Source of the DNA: JAOSJT01 sp035362335
GTDB taxonomy: Bacteria > Bacteroidota > Ignavibacteria > SZUA-365
Direction: 5' to 3'
Length of the DNA: 64,000 bases
NCBI GenBank assembly: GCA_035362335.1
Contig: DAOSDL010000027.1
Span: forward strand, 1 to 64,000
The position numbers were made by a program, and so were the translations under genes. The notes below the pieces were generated by a model, which was not told the origin of the DNA, did no database searches, and was given only the letters and a program-made list of their open reading frames with translations. How positions within the stretch are numbered: position 1 is the stretch's first letter; each line of letters begins with the position of its first letter. Positions 8,862-18,529 of this stretch are shown here, piece after piece.

Positions 8862-11800
8862 CTATTGCTTCACCACTCGCCTAACCTCCTGCCAGCTGCT
8901 TGCCTGTACGCTCAGAATGTACAATCCGGGTGGCTGTGTGGCGAGATCCACCGTGAGTACTGTCCGTAACGCCGGTGCGGCGCGATGTTGGAACAACTCC
9001 TGTCCGAGAATATTCGTCACGCGCAGTTCCCAGGCCTCTGGCGCGGGCTGTTCCACCGCGACGTGCAGCAGTCCCGGCGTTGGATCTGGGTACACGCGCA
9101 AATCGAACGCACGTGCGGCGTGTGGCAGTGAAGTGATCGTCACCTGCAGTACGGCCGACACGGCTGTGCAGCCATGTTCCGAGTATACGCGCACGGAGTA
9201 CGCGCCCGACTCCCGAACGAGCAAGGTCTGCTGCACCGCTCCCGGGATATCCACACCGTCCCGCATCCACTGATAGGCCTGGGCCGCATCGGCACGCAAT
9301 GTATCGCCGTCGCGCGTAATAATCGGAACAGAAGGCAAGGGATATACGGTGATAACTTCGGGTACGGAACTCCCCTGACATCCGTTTTCATCCCATACCG
9401 TTACGTGATACGATCCCGCGCGCGTTACGTGTATCTCGCGTGTGCGTTCACCGCCACTCCATTCCCAATCAGCATAATCGCCCTCCAAGGCAAGCAACAC
9501 GGTGTCGCCCTCACAAATGCTCGAGTTCCCGATTCTCCGGACCATCGGAGCGGGGTTCGTACGCACGTGCACGTCCACCGGCGCTGCATGACCCACACAA
9601 CCATGCACATCCTCAACGCTGACGGCGTACGAACCCTCCGCACGCACTGTCAGGTAGCGCGTGCGTGCTCCGGTGCTCCAGGTCCACGACACATGGTCTC
9701 CTCCGTCGAGCACCACGCTGTCGCCTTCGCAGAAAGTGAGTGGACCGCTGGCGGTGATGACGGGAAGAAAGGTTCGGCGCAACACCAACACGGTATCGGA
9801 ATACAGTTGGCACCCTCCCGAAGCCACACGCACGAAATAGCGGCCGGTGTCGCTGATGGCAACCTGCCTCGTGCTCGCCCCGTTGCTCCATTGGTAACTG
9901 TCGTAGCCATCGCCCGCATCCAGCCGGAGGATTCCGCCCTCGCACAGCGCCATGGTATCTTGCTGGCCGAGCTGGGGCCGGGGAATGCCCGTCACCGCGA
10001 AGCTGTCCGGCATGGAAGCACATCCGTTTCCATCGAACACGCGGAGTCCATACGTTCCGGGAGCGGACACACGCAGGAAGCGACCGCCGCTGCCGGTCGA
10101 CCATTCCCAGGAGGCGAAGCCCGCACCACCATCCAGAGTGATCGTGTCACCCGGGCAAAGCCGCGCAGGAGCAGGTCCGGCAATGTTGGCTACCGGACGC
10201 GGTCGCACGGTTATCAACACGGTATCCGAACGCGCTTCGCAACCGAAGGCATTTCCCACGCGCACATGGTACTGCCCCGATGCGCGTGCCACGATACGGC
10301 GCGTGCTTTCGCCTGTCGACCAGCGGTAGTTCGTGAATCCTTCACCCGCATCGATTTCCACACTGTCACCTTCGCAGAACACCGGCACCGAAGACAACCG
10401 CAGTCGCACCACCGGATCGCTGATCACGACAACGACGGTGTCCGAGTATGCAGTACAACCATACGCGTCGGTAACGCGGACGTAGTAGCTGCCGGGTTGG
10501 GACACGTCGATAGCGCTGATTCCCAGCCCGCTGGACCAAGTATATTGCGCGTAGCTCTCCGTTGTGCGCAGCACCACACTCCCGCCACGACACAGCGTGA
10601 TGATGCCGGAGTGATTCAATCGCGGCTGTGGACGTGGACGCGCCTGCACGACGGTGACCGGCGAGGTGCCGAAGCGGCCGGCGTAATCCATTACCGTGAC
10701 GCTGTAATTTCCAGGCGCATGAACCGTGATGGAGGTGTCGCGCGAACCGGTGGACCAGTCGTAGGAATCGAAACCGCTGCTCGTGCTCAGCATCAGCGAG
10801 TCGCCGGCGCACAGATAGGCGATGCCTGAAGGCGTGATCACCGGTTCCGGTGGAACGGCAACGGCGACGCCCGCACTGCGATGTTGCGCATCGAAACACC
10901 CCGCCTGGGAACTGAATCCCGTGAAGGTCAAGGGACAATTGGTGGAATCCTGCCGCGGCGGTGCGGTGAAATGCAGCGTCAGCATCGGCGTAGGACCCGT
11001 GAAGCGCACGGCGGAATCGAGTCGGAGCTGCACCCTCGTACCGCTCGGAATCGCGGCGATCTGCCTGCCCGACAATGGCGACGCGGCGGGAATACTGATC
11101 GAATCAAAAACCATACAGGCGTTGAAAAAGGCGATATCCATGATGAAGGGATGCAGCGTTCCGCTCGTTGCCGTCATCATCGCCAATGGCACCTCGAACG
11201 GCCGACCGGCCAGTGCCTGCACCGAACCGAGTGTGAACAGCAAGGAGTCGCGCGTACCGGTGCGCGGCGGTGCGGTGTAATGACGCATATCCTCGTCGCT
11301 GCCATTGCACACGCCCTGTACTGCGAGACGCACCCCATGACTGACTCCGTCCGCACAGGATGCGTCATAGCGCAGCACGCATTCCCGGAAACCGTCAGCA
11401 ATGAAATGATACGCATCGAGAAACGCCTGATGCAGCTGCGCCTCCGTGGTGGTCATGTAATACTCGCCACCGGTTTGTGACGCCATCAAGTCCAAATCCA
11501 TGGCGGGTACCGAGCCACCCACACTGATCGGAATGATGTGAATGTTGTGTTGACGCGCGAGTTGTACGGTGGTGTTAAGATTGCTGGAGCTTGCATTGTC
11601 GAAACCATCCAGCACAAGTATCACCGCGCGGTACGGCCGCTGTCCGGTGGCGATCACGTGTTGCACGCCGAGCGCCAGGGCGTCCCACGTCGCCGACTGC
11701 CCCCCTGCCTGAAGCTGATTCACCGCATTGATCAACGTCGTAACGTCGGAAGTCATTTGCTGGAACAGTGTGGCGGTGGCGTTGTAATGCAGTACCGCCG

Positions 11801-12176
11801 CTTGATCCGCCGCATACATGTTCTGAATGAACCCACTGGCGGCGGAGCGAATCCACTGGTTGAGGTTGCCTGCGGTGCTCGCCGATCCATCCAATACCAA
11901 CGCAACGCTTCCCACACCTATGGCTGTTGTGTCGGGACAGTCGCGTGTGAAATTCTGCACCGGAATGCCATCCTCCGACACCTGGAACTGTTGCGCATGC
12001 GTGGGGAGGAATATTCCATTGCAGCGAAGCGAGTAATACACTTCCACCGTCGGCCAATTATCCGCACGTACGCGGTGCACACTCAGATCGGGCTGAGCAT
12101 GCAATGGCGACAGGAGCACGAGCAGGGCGATGACTGTCAGGATATTTCGTGGCTTGAATACATACACCATGAACAT
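8862..12176 (-). CDS. T9SS adhesin-like protein: VWA domain plus seven Ig/PKD-like repeats
   Basis: An exported protein of about 1104 residues, the largest member and last gene of the array. Order: signal peptide (ILTVIALLVLLSPLHAQ); a VWA domain with an intact MIDAS-type DGSAS and a later VLDGFDN; a cohesin-like beta domain (LFTLGSVQALAGRPFEVPLAM); seven ~80-residue repeats of the form LCxGDS ... YxWSTG ... SYxVxVxDxxGC; a degenerate eighth repeat (AYQWMRDGVDIPG); and a T9SS sorting domain (VYPDPTPGLLHV ... ILGQELFQ ... PPGLYILSVQ). AGGAGG lies 4 bases before the chosen ATG; a second ATG is 6 bases further in. Likely surface-exposed and adhesive, by inference from domain content only. Confidence 0.85.
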   Translation of the reverse strand: MFMVYVFKPRNILTVIALLVLLSPLHAQPDLSVHRVRADNWPTVEVYYSLRCNGIFLPTHAQQFQVSEDGIPVQNFTRDCPDTTAIGVGSVALVLDGSASTAGNLNQWIRSAASGFIQNMYAADQAAVLHYNATATLFQQMTSDVTTLINAVNQLQAGGQSATWDALALGVQHVIATGQRPYRAVILVLDGFDNASSSNLNTTVQLARQHNIHIIPISVGGSVPAMDLDLMASQTGGEYYMTTTEAQLHQAFLDAYHFIADGFRECVLRYDASCADGVSHGVRLAVQGVCNGSDEDMRHYTAPPRTGTRDSLLFTLGSVQALAGRPFEVPLAMMTATSGTLHPFIMDIAFFNACMVFDSISIPAASPLSGRQIAAIPSGTRVQLRLDSAVRFTGPTPMLTLHFTAPPRQDSTNCPLTFTGFSSQAGCFDAQHRSAGVAVAVPPEPVITPSGIAYLCAGDSLMLSTSSGFDSYDWSTGSRDTSITVHAPGNYSVTVMDYAGRFGTSPVTVVQARPRPQPRLNHSGIITLCRGGSVVLRTTESYAQYTWSSGLGISAIDVSQPGSYYVRVTDAYGCTAYSDTVVVVISDPVVRLRLSSVPVFCEGDSVEIDAGEGFTNYRWSTGESTRRIVARASGQYHVRVGNAFGCEARSDTVLITVRPRPVANIAGPAPARLCPGDTITLDGGAGFASWEWSTGSGGRFLRVSAPGTYGLRVFDGNGCASMPDSFAVTGIPRPQLGQQDTMALCEGGILRLDAGDGYDSYQWSNGASTRQVAISDTGRYFVRVASGGCQLYSDTVLVLRRTFLPVITASGPLTFCEGDSVVLDGGDHVSWTWSTGARTRYLTVRAEGSYAVSVEDVHGCVGHAAPVDVHVRTNPAPMVRRIGNSSICEGDTVLLALEGDYADWEWSGGERTREIHVTRAGSYHVTVWDENGCQGSSVPEVITVYPLPSVPIITRDGDTLRADAAQAYQWMRDGVDIPGAVQQTLLVRESGAYSVRVYSEHGCTAVSAVLQVTITSLPHAARAFDLRVYPDPTPGLLHVAVEQPAPEAWELRVTNILGQELFQHRAAPALRTVLTVDLATQPPGLYILSVQASSWQEVRRVVKQ

Positions 12177-12307
12177 ACGACCTCCTCGTCGTTGCGTGCG
12201 TTCGTATACGGCGGACGGGCAATGAGAAATGAACACCGCAACCGCACGTTTGTTACAAAATCGCGGTTAACCTCGAGATGACACGGCCGGACGGCCAGCG
12301 TGGACTG

Positions 12308-15283
12308 TTATTTAATCAACACGATTCGCGAGAGTACTCCGCGCGCGTGTTCCACAGTCAGCACGTATGGTCCGGGTCGCAAGTCATGGATTGGTACATG
12401 TACAGTTTCGCGCAGGATTGAGGTGTCCAATGCGCTTCTGCGAACTTCCCTGCCGAGTAAATCGAATAACACGATTCCGCGAACGCCCGTAACTGTAGGC
12501 GCGATCTGAATCGCGATGACGTCGCTCGCGGGCTGCGGGTACAGGAGGAGTTCCATTGCCTGTTCGGTCAGACTCTGCACCGCGGTGCTGCTCTGGAAAT
12601 CGAAAGGCAGGGAGAGCGTCGAACAGCCATGTTCGCCCCAGACGCGCGCCGTGTACTGTCCGTTTCCTGGTGCAATGATCCAGCGCTGATCCGCTCCCCA
12701 GATCGGCATGCCATTGACATACCAACGGCAGGGCTGTCCATCCTCAAGGCGCAGGGTGTCGCCACGCCGCACAATGACCGGCATCGGTGGAGCCGGAAAA
12801 TGGTACACCTCGAGGGTGTCGGAGTACGCCGTACAGTCATCGTATTCCACCGCGACGAACACGGCTCCGGCTTCGCGCAGCCATACCGAAGACGATGTGT
12901 CGCCCGTGGACCAGCGTCGCGAGGCCCCGCCGTGCTCCACCCAGAGCAGCATGCTGTCGCCGGGGCAAAACGCCCGCTCGCTTCCACTCCAGCGCAGGCG
13001 CGGCTTGAAATGATTCGCGGCCTCGATGGTGAAGGACGCCGAACCGCTGCACCCCGCCGGATCGATGACCCGCACGTGGTATGCCCCCGGAGAATCAACC
13101 ACCAATGTTGGCCCCGTCCACCCGTTCGACCAATGCACATCCGCGTACTGTTGATCAAGCTCGAGCACAACGGTTCCACCCGGACACAGCGTGGCCGGCC
13201 CCACCGCCCGGATGAGGGGTTGCAGCGAATCCGCCTCCACTACAAGGACCGAATCGGTGACTTGCGTGCATCCATCGGCGTCGACGGTATGTGCGTAATA
13301 GAGACCCGGCCGGGTGACGCGTACGGTGCGCGCGATGGCTCCGGTGTTCCAGCGTGCTTCGTTGTAATCGCCGAGCACGGTGAGATCCACGTACTTTCCC
13401 CGGCACATCCGTACCATTGGTGCTTTGTCAACACGGCTGATTGGACGCTGGGTGATCAGCACTGGAGCGAATTCCGGAGCGCATTTCTCCGATCCGGCCG
13501 TGACACGAACGTGGTAACTTCCCTCGCCGCGCACGGTGATCGTCCGTGTGGTATCGCCTGTGGACCAGAGGTACGCACCGAACCCCCCGCCCGCATCCAG
13601 CAGCACCGAATCGCCGGGACATAGATGCGTGCTGCCATGTATCGCGATGCTTCGCGGCTTCTGCATTGCGCTGAATCCGAGTCCGTTACCCAATGCGGGC
13701 CAACCCATGGCAATGTACTGGGCACGCGCCGAATGCAACGCGCCATCGAAACAGAAGTACGGAATCTCCACCGTTCTTTCCCCCGTCAGCGTGTCGAGCG
13801 CACCGACAGCACATGCACGTCGTGTATCATCCACAAACATCTCGAAACCCATTGCATCGAAGTCCCTCGACACTTCAGCATTCCTGATGAGCAGCAGCTT
13901 CACCCTCAGGAGCGTGTCAACAGCTTCGGCCTCTGTGAGGCGCAGAAATGCGTCTGATCGCTGCGGTATAAGATTCATTGCCTGCACGACGATATCGGCT
14001 TTCGCACACATGCTCGCGCTGCTGAACTGCTTGACGCGGAGCGTCGGGTGCCCTGGCGTCACCGCATCCTGCGTCCTGCATTCGATGTAGCACAGCACCC
14101 CGGTACTATCAACCCTGATCGAGCGTGTCAGACGCAAGGTCGGTGGATTCGCAGCGCTGCTGCTGATCGTGGTGTCGAGAATCGTGTGTTCGGTGAAAAC
14201 GAAGCGTTGGAACTGCATGGATAGTGGAAATGCGACGAATTCCACTGCAAATGGAGGAAGGATGTGCGTGGCGGGAAGGTCTTCGAGCAGAATGGGAATG
14301 CGAACGACACTGTTCATGGGCAATGCCCGCTTGGGAATGCGTAGACGAATCACCTGATCGTCGCTTCCCGCTGCGGGAAGACGGAGGGTGCTTCGATGCG
14401 TTTCTTGCATCCCACAGGCTTCCATGGACACCGTCACATCATGCGACTCTCCATCGGTGCAAGGCAAGGGAGTGAACAGCGACACGCGAACGGCCCCGCG
14501 ACGGAGATCGTGGAGTACGCTGTCCACCACGCTGTTTCTGTCGACCGCGGTAAACGCGGGAAGGGCGAAGCCGCCAGTAACGTGGACGAAATCAAGAACG
14601 TCGTCGTTGACCATTTCCTGCACGGAAAGTACATAGACCTGAATGCCCAGGCTCTGCGCCATCGTTCGTACATCCAGCAGTCCTTGCACATCCTGTACAT
14701 CATTTCCCGCATGGAGATACACCATGACGGTGCTGAACGAATCCACCGGAAAACGCACCGATTGCATGATTCGGAGAATCGCAGCAGCGAATCCCTCGGA
14801 AGCGGCAGGCGCGATGGCGCGTATCTCGTCCCGCAGCAGGCTGTCGTCGGCCTTTCGCATTTCCATCAGACCCGCGAATGGAGCATGAGCGGGAACAACC
14901 ACCGCACGATCGTTCGCTCCCAGCCCGTCGAGCAATCGCCCGGCCATCCCACGGATGGTTGATAGCGATGCTTCGTGCTCCACGGCATTGTCCATCATCA
15001 CGGCGAGCGCCAGAGCGTTGCCCGGTTTTTGCAGCAACTCCATGCGGAGCACGTCGAGTGGCAGGCCATCCAAGGTGACCTGCGGCTGCGATACGGTAAT
15101 TCCGCCGGGGAGCGCCGCGGCGCATTGCAGATGCAGCGACACGCATGCTTCCTGTTCGATACTGTGTACCGAAAGTGCCATGGCCCGCACGTGCTGAGAC
15201 CCACTCCCCTGTGCGAGCGCCGATGCCGCGGTCGATGCCGTCATCAGCGCGATTGTCAACGCAATCCCAATGTGCCGTTTCAT
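12308..15283 (-). CDS. T9SS protein: degenerate VWA plus 4+1 Ig/PKD-like repeats
   Basis: An exported protein of about 991 residues in the paralogous array. After a signal peptide (IGIALTIALMTASTAASALAQ) comes a VWA-like domain in which the MIDAS DxSxS is replaced by DNAVE, so metal binding is doubtful. A cohesin-like domain follows (VRIPILLEDLPATHILPPFAVEF), then four repeats starting LCPGDSVLL, MCRGKYVDL, LCPGGTVVL and FCPGDSMLL, each with W(S/N)TG or WSNG. A terminal half-repeat (RWYVNGMPIWGAD) and a T9SS sorting domain (LYPQPASDVIAIQI ... FDLLGREVRR ... RPGPYVLTV) complete it. AGGAGG directly upstream supports this start over an open 26-residue extension. The function is inferred to be cell-surface and not further resolved. 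Confidence 0.84.
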   Translation of the reverse strand: MKRHIGIALTIALMTASTAASALAQGSGSQHVRAMALSVHSIEQEACVSLHLQCAAALPGGITVSQPQVTLDGLPLDVLRMELLQKPGNALALAVMMDNAVEHEASLSTIRGMAGRLLDGLGANDRAVVVPAHAPFAGLMEMRKADDSLLRDEIRAIAPAASEGFAAAILRIMQSVRFPVDSFSTVMVYLHAGNDVQDVQGLLDVRTMAQSLGIQVYVLSVQEMVNDDVLDFVHVTGGFALPAFTAVDRNSVVDSVLHDLRRGAVRVSLFTPLPCTDGESHDVTVSMEACGMQETHRSTLRLPAAGSDDQVIRLRIPKRALPMNSVVRIPILLEDLPATHILPPFAVEFVAFPLSMQFQRFVFTEHTILDTTISSSAANPPTLRLTRSIRVDSTGVLCYIECRTQDAVTPGHPTLRVKQFSSASMCAKADIVVQAMNLIPQRSDAFLRLTEAEAVDTLLRVKLLLIRNAEVSRDFDAMGFEMFVDDTRRACAVGALDTLTGERTVEIPYFCFDGALHSARAQYIAMGWPALGNGLGFSAMQKPRSIAIHGSTHLCPGDSVLLDAGGGFGAYLWSTGDTTRTITVRGEGSYHVRVTAGSEKCAPEFAPVLITQRPISRVDKAPMVRMCRGKYVDLTVLGDYNEARWNTGAIARTVRVTRPGLYYAHTVDADGCTQVTDSVLVVEADSLQPLIRAVGPATLCPGGTVVLELDQQYADVHWSNGWTGPTLVVDSPGAYHVRVIDPAGCSGSASFTIEAANHFKPRLRWSGSERAFCPGDSMLLWVEHGGASRRWSTGDTSSSVWLREAGAVFVAVEYDDCTAYSDTLEVYHFPAPPMPVIVRRGDTLRLEDGQPCRWYVNGMPIWGADQRWIIAPGNGQYTARVWGEHGCSTLSLPFDFQSSTAVQSLTEQAMELLLYPQPASDVIAIQIAPTVTGVRGIVLFDLLGREVRRSALDTSILRETVHVPIHDLRPGPYVLTVEHARGVLSRIVLIK

Positions 15284-15440
15284 ACGCTCCTCCTCCTTCT
15301 GGCGGTAAACAATCTCTGACATGAGCTTTCGCGCACCTAGCGCATCCGGAACTCCTATCACTCGTGCAGCCCTCTCCGAGAGGACTTCTGCAATGTTTCC
15401 TCAGCAGCAGCCGCCAATGGTGAATGCTCTCCGAGGACGG

Positions 15441-18410
15441 TCATTGCCGGAGGAACATCTTCACCTGTCTCCGTCCCGACCGTTCCACCTCCAGCATATA
15501 CACACCCTCCGGCAATGCACGGATGTCCAGCGACAGCGGCGAATCGCCGGGTGTCCACTCGATGTACTCGCGCAGCCAGGTGCGACCCAGCATATCCCGA
15601 ACGCAGAAACGCACCGGGCCGGGCAGAGGCGCGACCACACGCACGTGCAGGTAATCCTGCGCCGGTTGTGGATACAGGAGCAATACATCCTCTTCAGGCG
15701 CCACATGGTCCACGCTTGTGAGCGCGTCCACCTTGTACTCCAATGACAACGCGGAGCAGCCCAGCGCATTGCCGATACGCACGTGATAGATTCCGGTGGC
15801 GCGGAGTGCGAGCTTCCATTGTGTGGCTCCGGGAATGGGCAGCATCTCGTGATACCACTGATAGGTATGTGCGGGCACAGTGGACAACGTATCCTGATAG
15901 CGCGTGATGTACGGACGCACCGGCGCAGCTAGCACCGAGATGCGCACGGTGTCCGTCAGGAAAACACATCCGGAAGGAAGCGTCACTTCGGCCCAGTACT
16001 GGTCCGACATTTTAACGATGATGGAGGATTGTGTACTGCCATTGGACCAACGGCGCGACACGCCGGCATCACTCAAGGTGAGCGTGACACTGTCGTTTGA
16101 GCAGATGGTGGTTGCGGATGCGTGCAGCCGGGGACGTGCTTCGTTCGTCCCCACTATGGTCACCGTGTCCGATACACCGGAACAGCCACCGTTGAGTTGC
16201 ACCCGTACCCAGTACTGACCCGGCTGGCGCGCAACAATGCCACGCGAGGTTTCGCCGGTGGACCAGAGATAGCTGCCGTAAAAGCCCTTCACGAGGAGCG
16301 GTATGCCCTGGCCTTCACAGAGCGTCAACGAAGACGGTGTCTGTATCTCGGGGTGGACTTCGTTCACCACATCCACGAGCAACTCCAGCGTGCGCTGACC
16401 GCAGCCACTCGTGTCATGAACGACGGCCGAGTACCGTCCCGCCGCAGTCACGGCGAGGGTGGGCGTTCTGGCCCCGGTGTTCCACTCATACGTTGCGAAG
16501 GGGCGCGCCGTGCGGACGATCAAGGTATCCCCGGCGCACAACAGCACTTTCCCCGCAGGCACAAGCGGCTCATCCAGTGGTCCTTGGACGTTTACGGATG
16601 CGACGACGGACTGGCAGGTCCCCATCGTGTCGTTCGCCGCCACAACGTAGGCATCCGGCTTATGTACCACGATGCTGCGCGTGCGTTCGCCCGTACTCCA
16701 GCGGAAGCTGTTCATGTCACCATAATCCGTCACTTCCAGTGTTGTCGAATCGCCCATGCACAGGAAATCCGGACCCAGTACGCGTATCGATGGAGTCGCG
16801 CGGGCGGCGATGACCTTGCGCTGCCCCGCGAGCGGCGAGAGACAGGCGTCCACTATTTCCACGCGGAGCTGATGCTCGCGACTGTCGGCACAGCCGAAGG
16901 CGACATCCGCTTCGTACTGTTGTCCCAATTCGCCGCCTTTGAGAGAAAGCAGTGGCCTCGGCACGCTGTCGACGTGTATCAACACTTGCCACGGTTGCAG
17001 TCCCTCCAACCAAGCGCCGTCACAGCAGACGGCAAAACGCAGGCGCGCCTGCCGGAGTTCGGCTTTCCACGAGACGATGTCGAGAAAGGTCCGTGTATTA
17101 CGCGGGTACACGCTCACAGTGCCCGCATCCACAAGTAATTTCTCGCAGCGGTCGAACTCCGGCGACGCATACGGTCTGATCGTGGTCGTGGTCAACGCTG
17201 TGACGTCATCGCATTGCACACGCAGAAAGAATAGCAAACCGGGCGAGAGCAAGCGGTAAGCGATATCGGTGGAGACAGTGCTTTCGTACCGATCAGGCGT
17301 CCCAAAACGGAGTTGCTGGGCTGACAAGAGACATGCGGTGTTGCTGGCCACGCCGATGACTTCAAAGTCGGAGGTGAACAACGATATTTCAAAAGAAAAC
17401 GGATACAACACTCCTCCACGTGGAAGTGAATCCAGAAACACCGGCAGCAATGCCTCCCCTCCGCCCAAGGTGGACACCGTGCCGAGGCGAAAGCGCAGCG
17501 TCCCGGCACCCGTGGCCGCCGAATCTGCCAGATATTCGCGCGTGATATCCCAGACTGTATCGCATACGGGAATGGTGAAACGCGCGACATGCCTCTTTCC
17601 GTTGGCACAGGGCAGCATCGCCGAGATCAGATGATGTTCGCGCCGGGCGCGGAGCTGCCGATGTATGGCATCCACCGCAGCGGCGATGTCCGCTTTGCTT
17701 CGAATGATATGATGACTCCCGCCAGTGGCGGTGGCCAACGCACGTATCGCCGTGTCTGCGGGAATACTCGTGAGTATATGCAATTCCACGCCAGCCCTCA
17801 TCGCTCGCAGGAGACTCGCTTCGTACACTCCCGACTGATAGGTCATCGGGTCGCTTCGAATGATCACCACCGCCTGAATATGTGATCGGGCTTGAGCGTT
17901 CAGCACGGTCAAGGCAGTGTCCATCGTGCTAATACTCCAGTAACCGCCAGGTATCCCGACACTGCTCGCTACCCGCAACAGCGCCGCGGTATCGCTGGTC
18001 ATACCCAATAGCTGCGAGGGTTTACTGGATTCCTTCAGCAGGGCAGCTTCATCCCTCTCGCCATCCATTCCGGCGACGAGCAGCGACACGGCATCCATGC
18101 CGCCATTCCACAAGGTGTCTTCCGGCCAGGAACCGGGAAACACCACGGCGATAGAGCTGTGCATGGCGGGACTCGCTTCGCGGATCGAGTCGGCAAAAAA
18201 GGCATAGCCATCCTGTTCTATCACGATATCGTCCGCACGCAAGGTGGCCGCGCCACTCGCGCATCGCAAACGCAATTCAAGAAGGAGACGTTCGTTCCTG
18301 CTGTATACACTCTGTATATCGAGTGTCGATTGTGCCCGCAGTGGCGTGACGAATACGAGCAGCCACAGAATGGGCAGGAACGAGGGCCAACTACAACATT
18401 GTTTCATCAT
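15441..18410 (-). CDS. T9SS protein: degenerate VWA plus 4+1 Ig/PKD-like repeats
   Basis: A protein of about 989 residues with the same plan as its downstream neighbour. Signal peptide: FLPILWLLVFVTPLRAQ. A VWA-like fold has lost the metal-site serines (VVFPGSWPED at the MIDAS position). A cohesin-like domain follows (LRFRLGTVSTLGGGEALLPV ... SFEISLF). Then come four repeats beginning LCMGDSTTL, LCAGDTLIV, LCEGQGIPL and ICSNDSVTL, a closing half-repeat (TYQWYHEMLPIPGATQW) and the T9SS tail (LYPQPAQDYLHVRV ... RDMLGRTW ... LPEGVYMLEV). Two consecutive ATGs follow GGAGGTA, and the second (18407) has better spacing. The open frame upstream lacks a signal peptide and is ignored. Confidence 0.84.
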   Translation of the reverse strand: MMKQCCSWPSFLPILWLLVFVTPLRAQSTLDIQSVYSRNERLLLELRLRCASGAATLRADDIVIEQDGYAFFADSIREASPAMHSSIAVVFPGSWPEDTLWNGGMDAVSLLVAGMDGERDEAALLKESSKPSQLLGMTSDTAALLRVASSVGIPGGYWSISTMDTALTVLNAQARSHIQAVVIIRSDPMTYQSGVYEASLLRAMRAGVELHILTSIPADTAIRALATATGGSHHIIRSKADIAAAVDAIHRQLRARREHHLISAMLPCANGKRHVARFTIPVCDTVWDITREYLADSAATGAGTLRFRLGTVSTLGGGEALLPVFLDSLPRGGVLYPFSFEISLFTSDFEVIGVASNTACLLSAQQLRFGTPDRYESTVSTDIAYRLLSPGLLFFLRVQCDDVTALTTTTIRPYASPEFDRCEKLLVDAGTVSVYPRNTRTFLDIVSWKAELRQARLRFAVCCDGAWLEGLQPWQVLIHVDSVPRPLLSLKGGELGQQYEADVAFGCADSREHQLRVEIVDACLSPLAGQRKVIAARATPSIRVLGPDFLCMGDSTTLEVTDYGDMNSFRWSTGERTRSIVVHKPDAYVVAANDTMGTCQSVVASVNVQGPLDEPLVPAGKVLLCAGDTLIVRTARPFATYEWNTGARTPTLAVTAAGRYSAVVHDTSGCGQRTLELLVDVVNEVHPEIQTPSSLTLCEGQGIPLLVKGFYGSYLWSTGETSRGIVARQPGQYWVRVQLNGGCSGVSDTVTIVGTNEARPRLHASATTICSNDSVTLTLSDAGVSRRWSNGSTQSSIIVKMSDQYWAEVTLPSGCVFLTDTVRISVLAAPVRPYITRYQDTLSTVPAHTYQWYHEMLPIPGATQWKLALRATGIYHVRIGNALGCSALSLEYKVDALTSVDHVAPEEDVLLLYPQPAQDYLHVRVVAPLPGPVRFCVRDMLGRTWLREYIEWTPGDSPLSLDIRALPEGVYMLEVERSGRRQVKMFLRQ

Positions 18411-18529
18411 TACCTCCGATGGCCGACGTCTCCGGGACTCGGCGTGGTTGTCATCACTTTGCTGTGTTATGGTGACGGAGCATGGCCGGCGACGGTGATC
18501 GGACGCCGACGGTCGAACCCCGGAACATT

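Noticed and set aside
9174..10829. 551-codon plus-strand open frame inside the first array protein
   Set aside because: Antisense to well-defined repeat domains; composition is typical of a shadow frame.
12285..12296. GGCCGGACGGCC palindrome after the 12308 gene as a terminator
   Set aside because: The stem is only 5 bp and no T-run follows on the minus strand.
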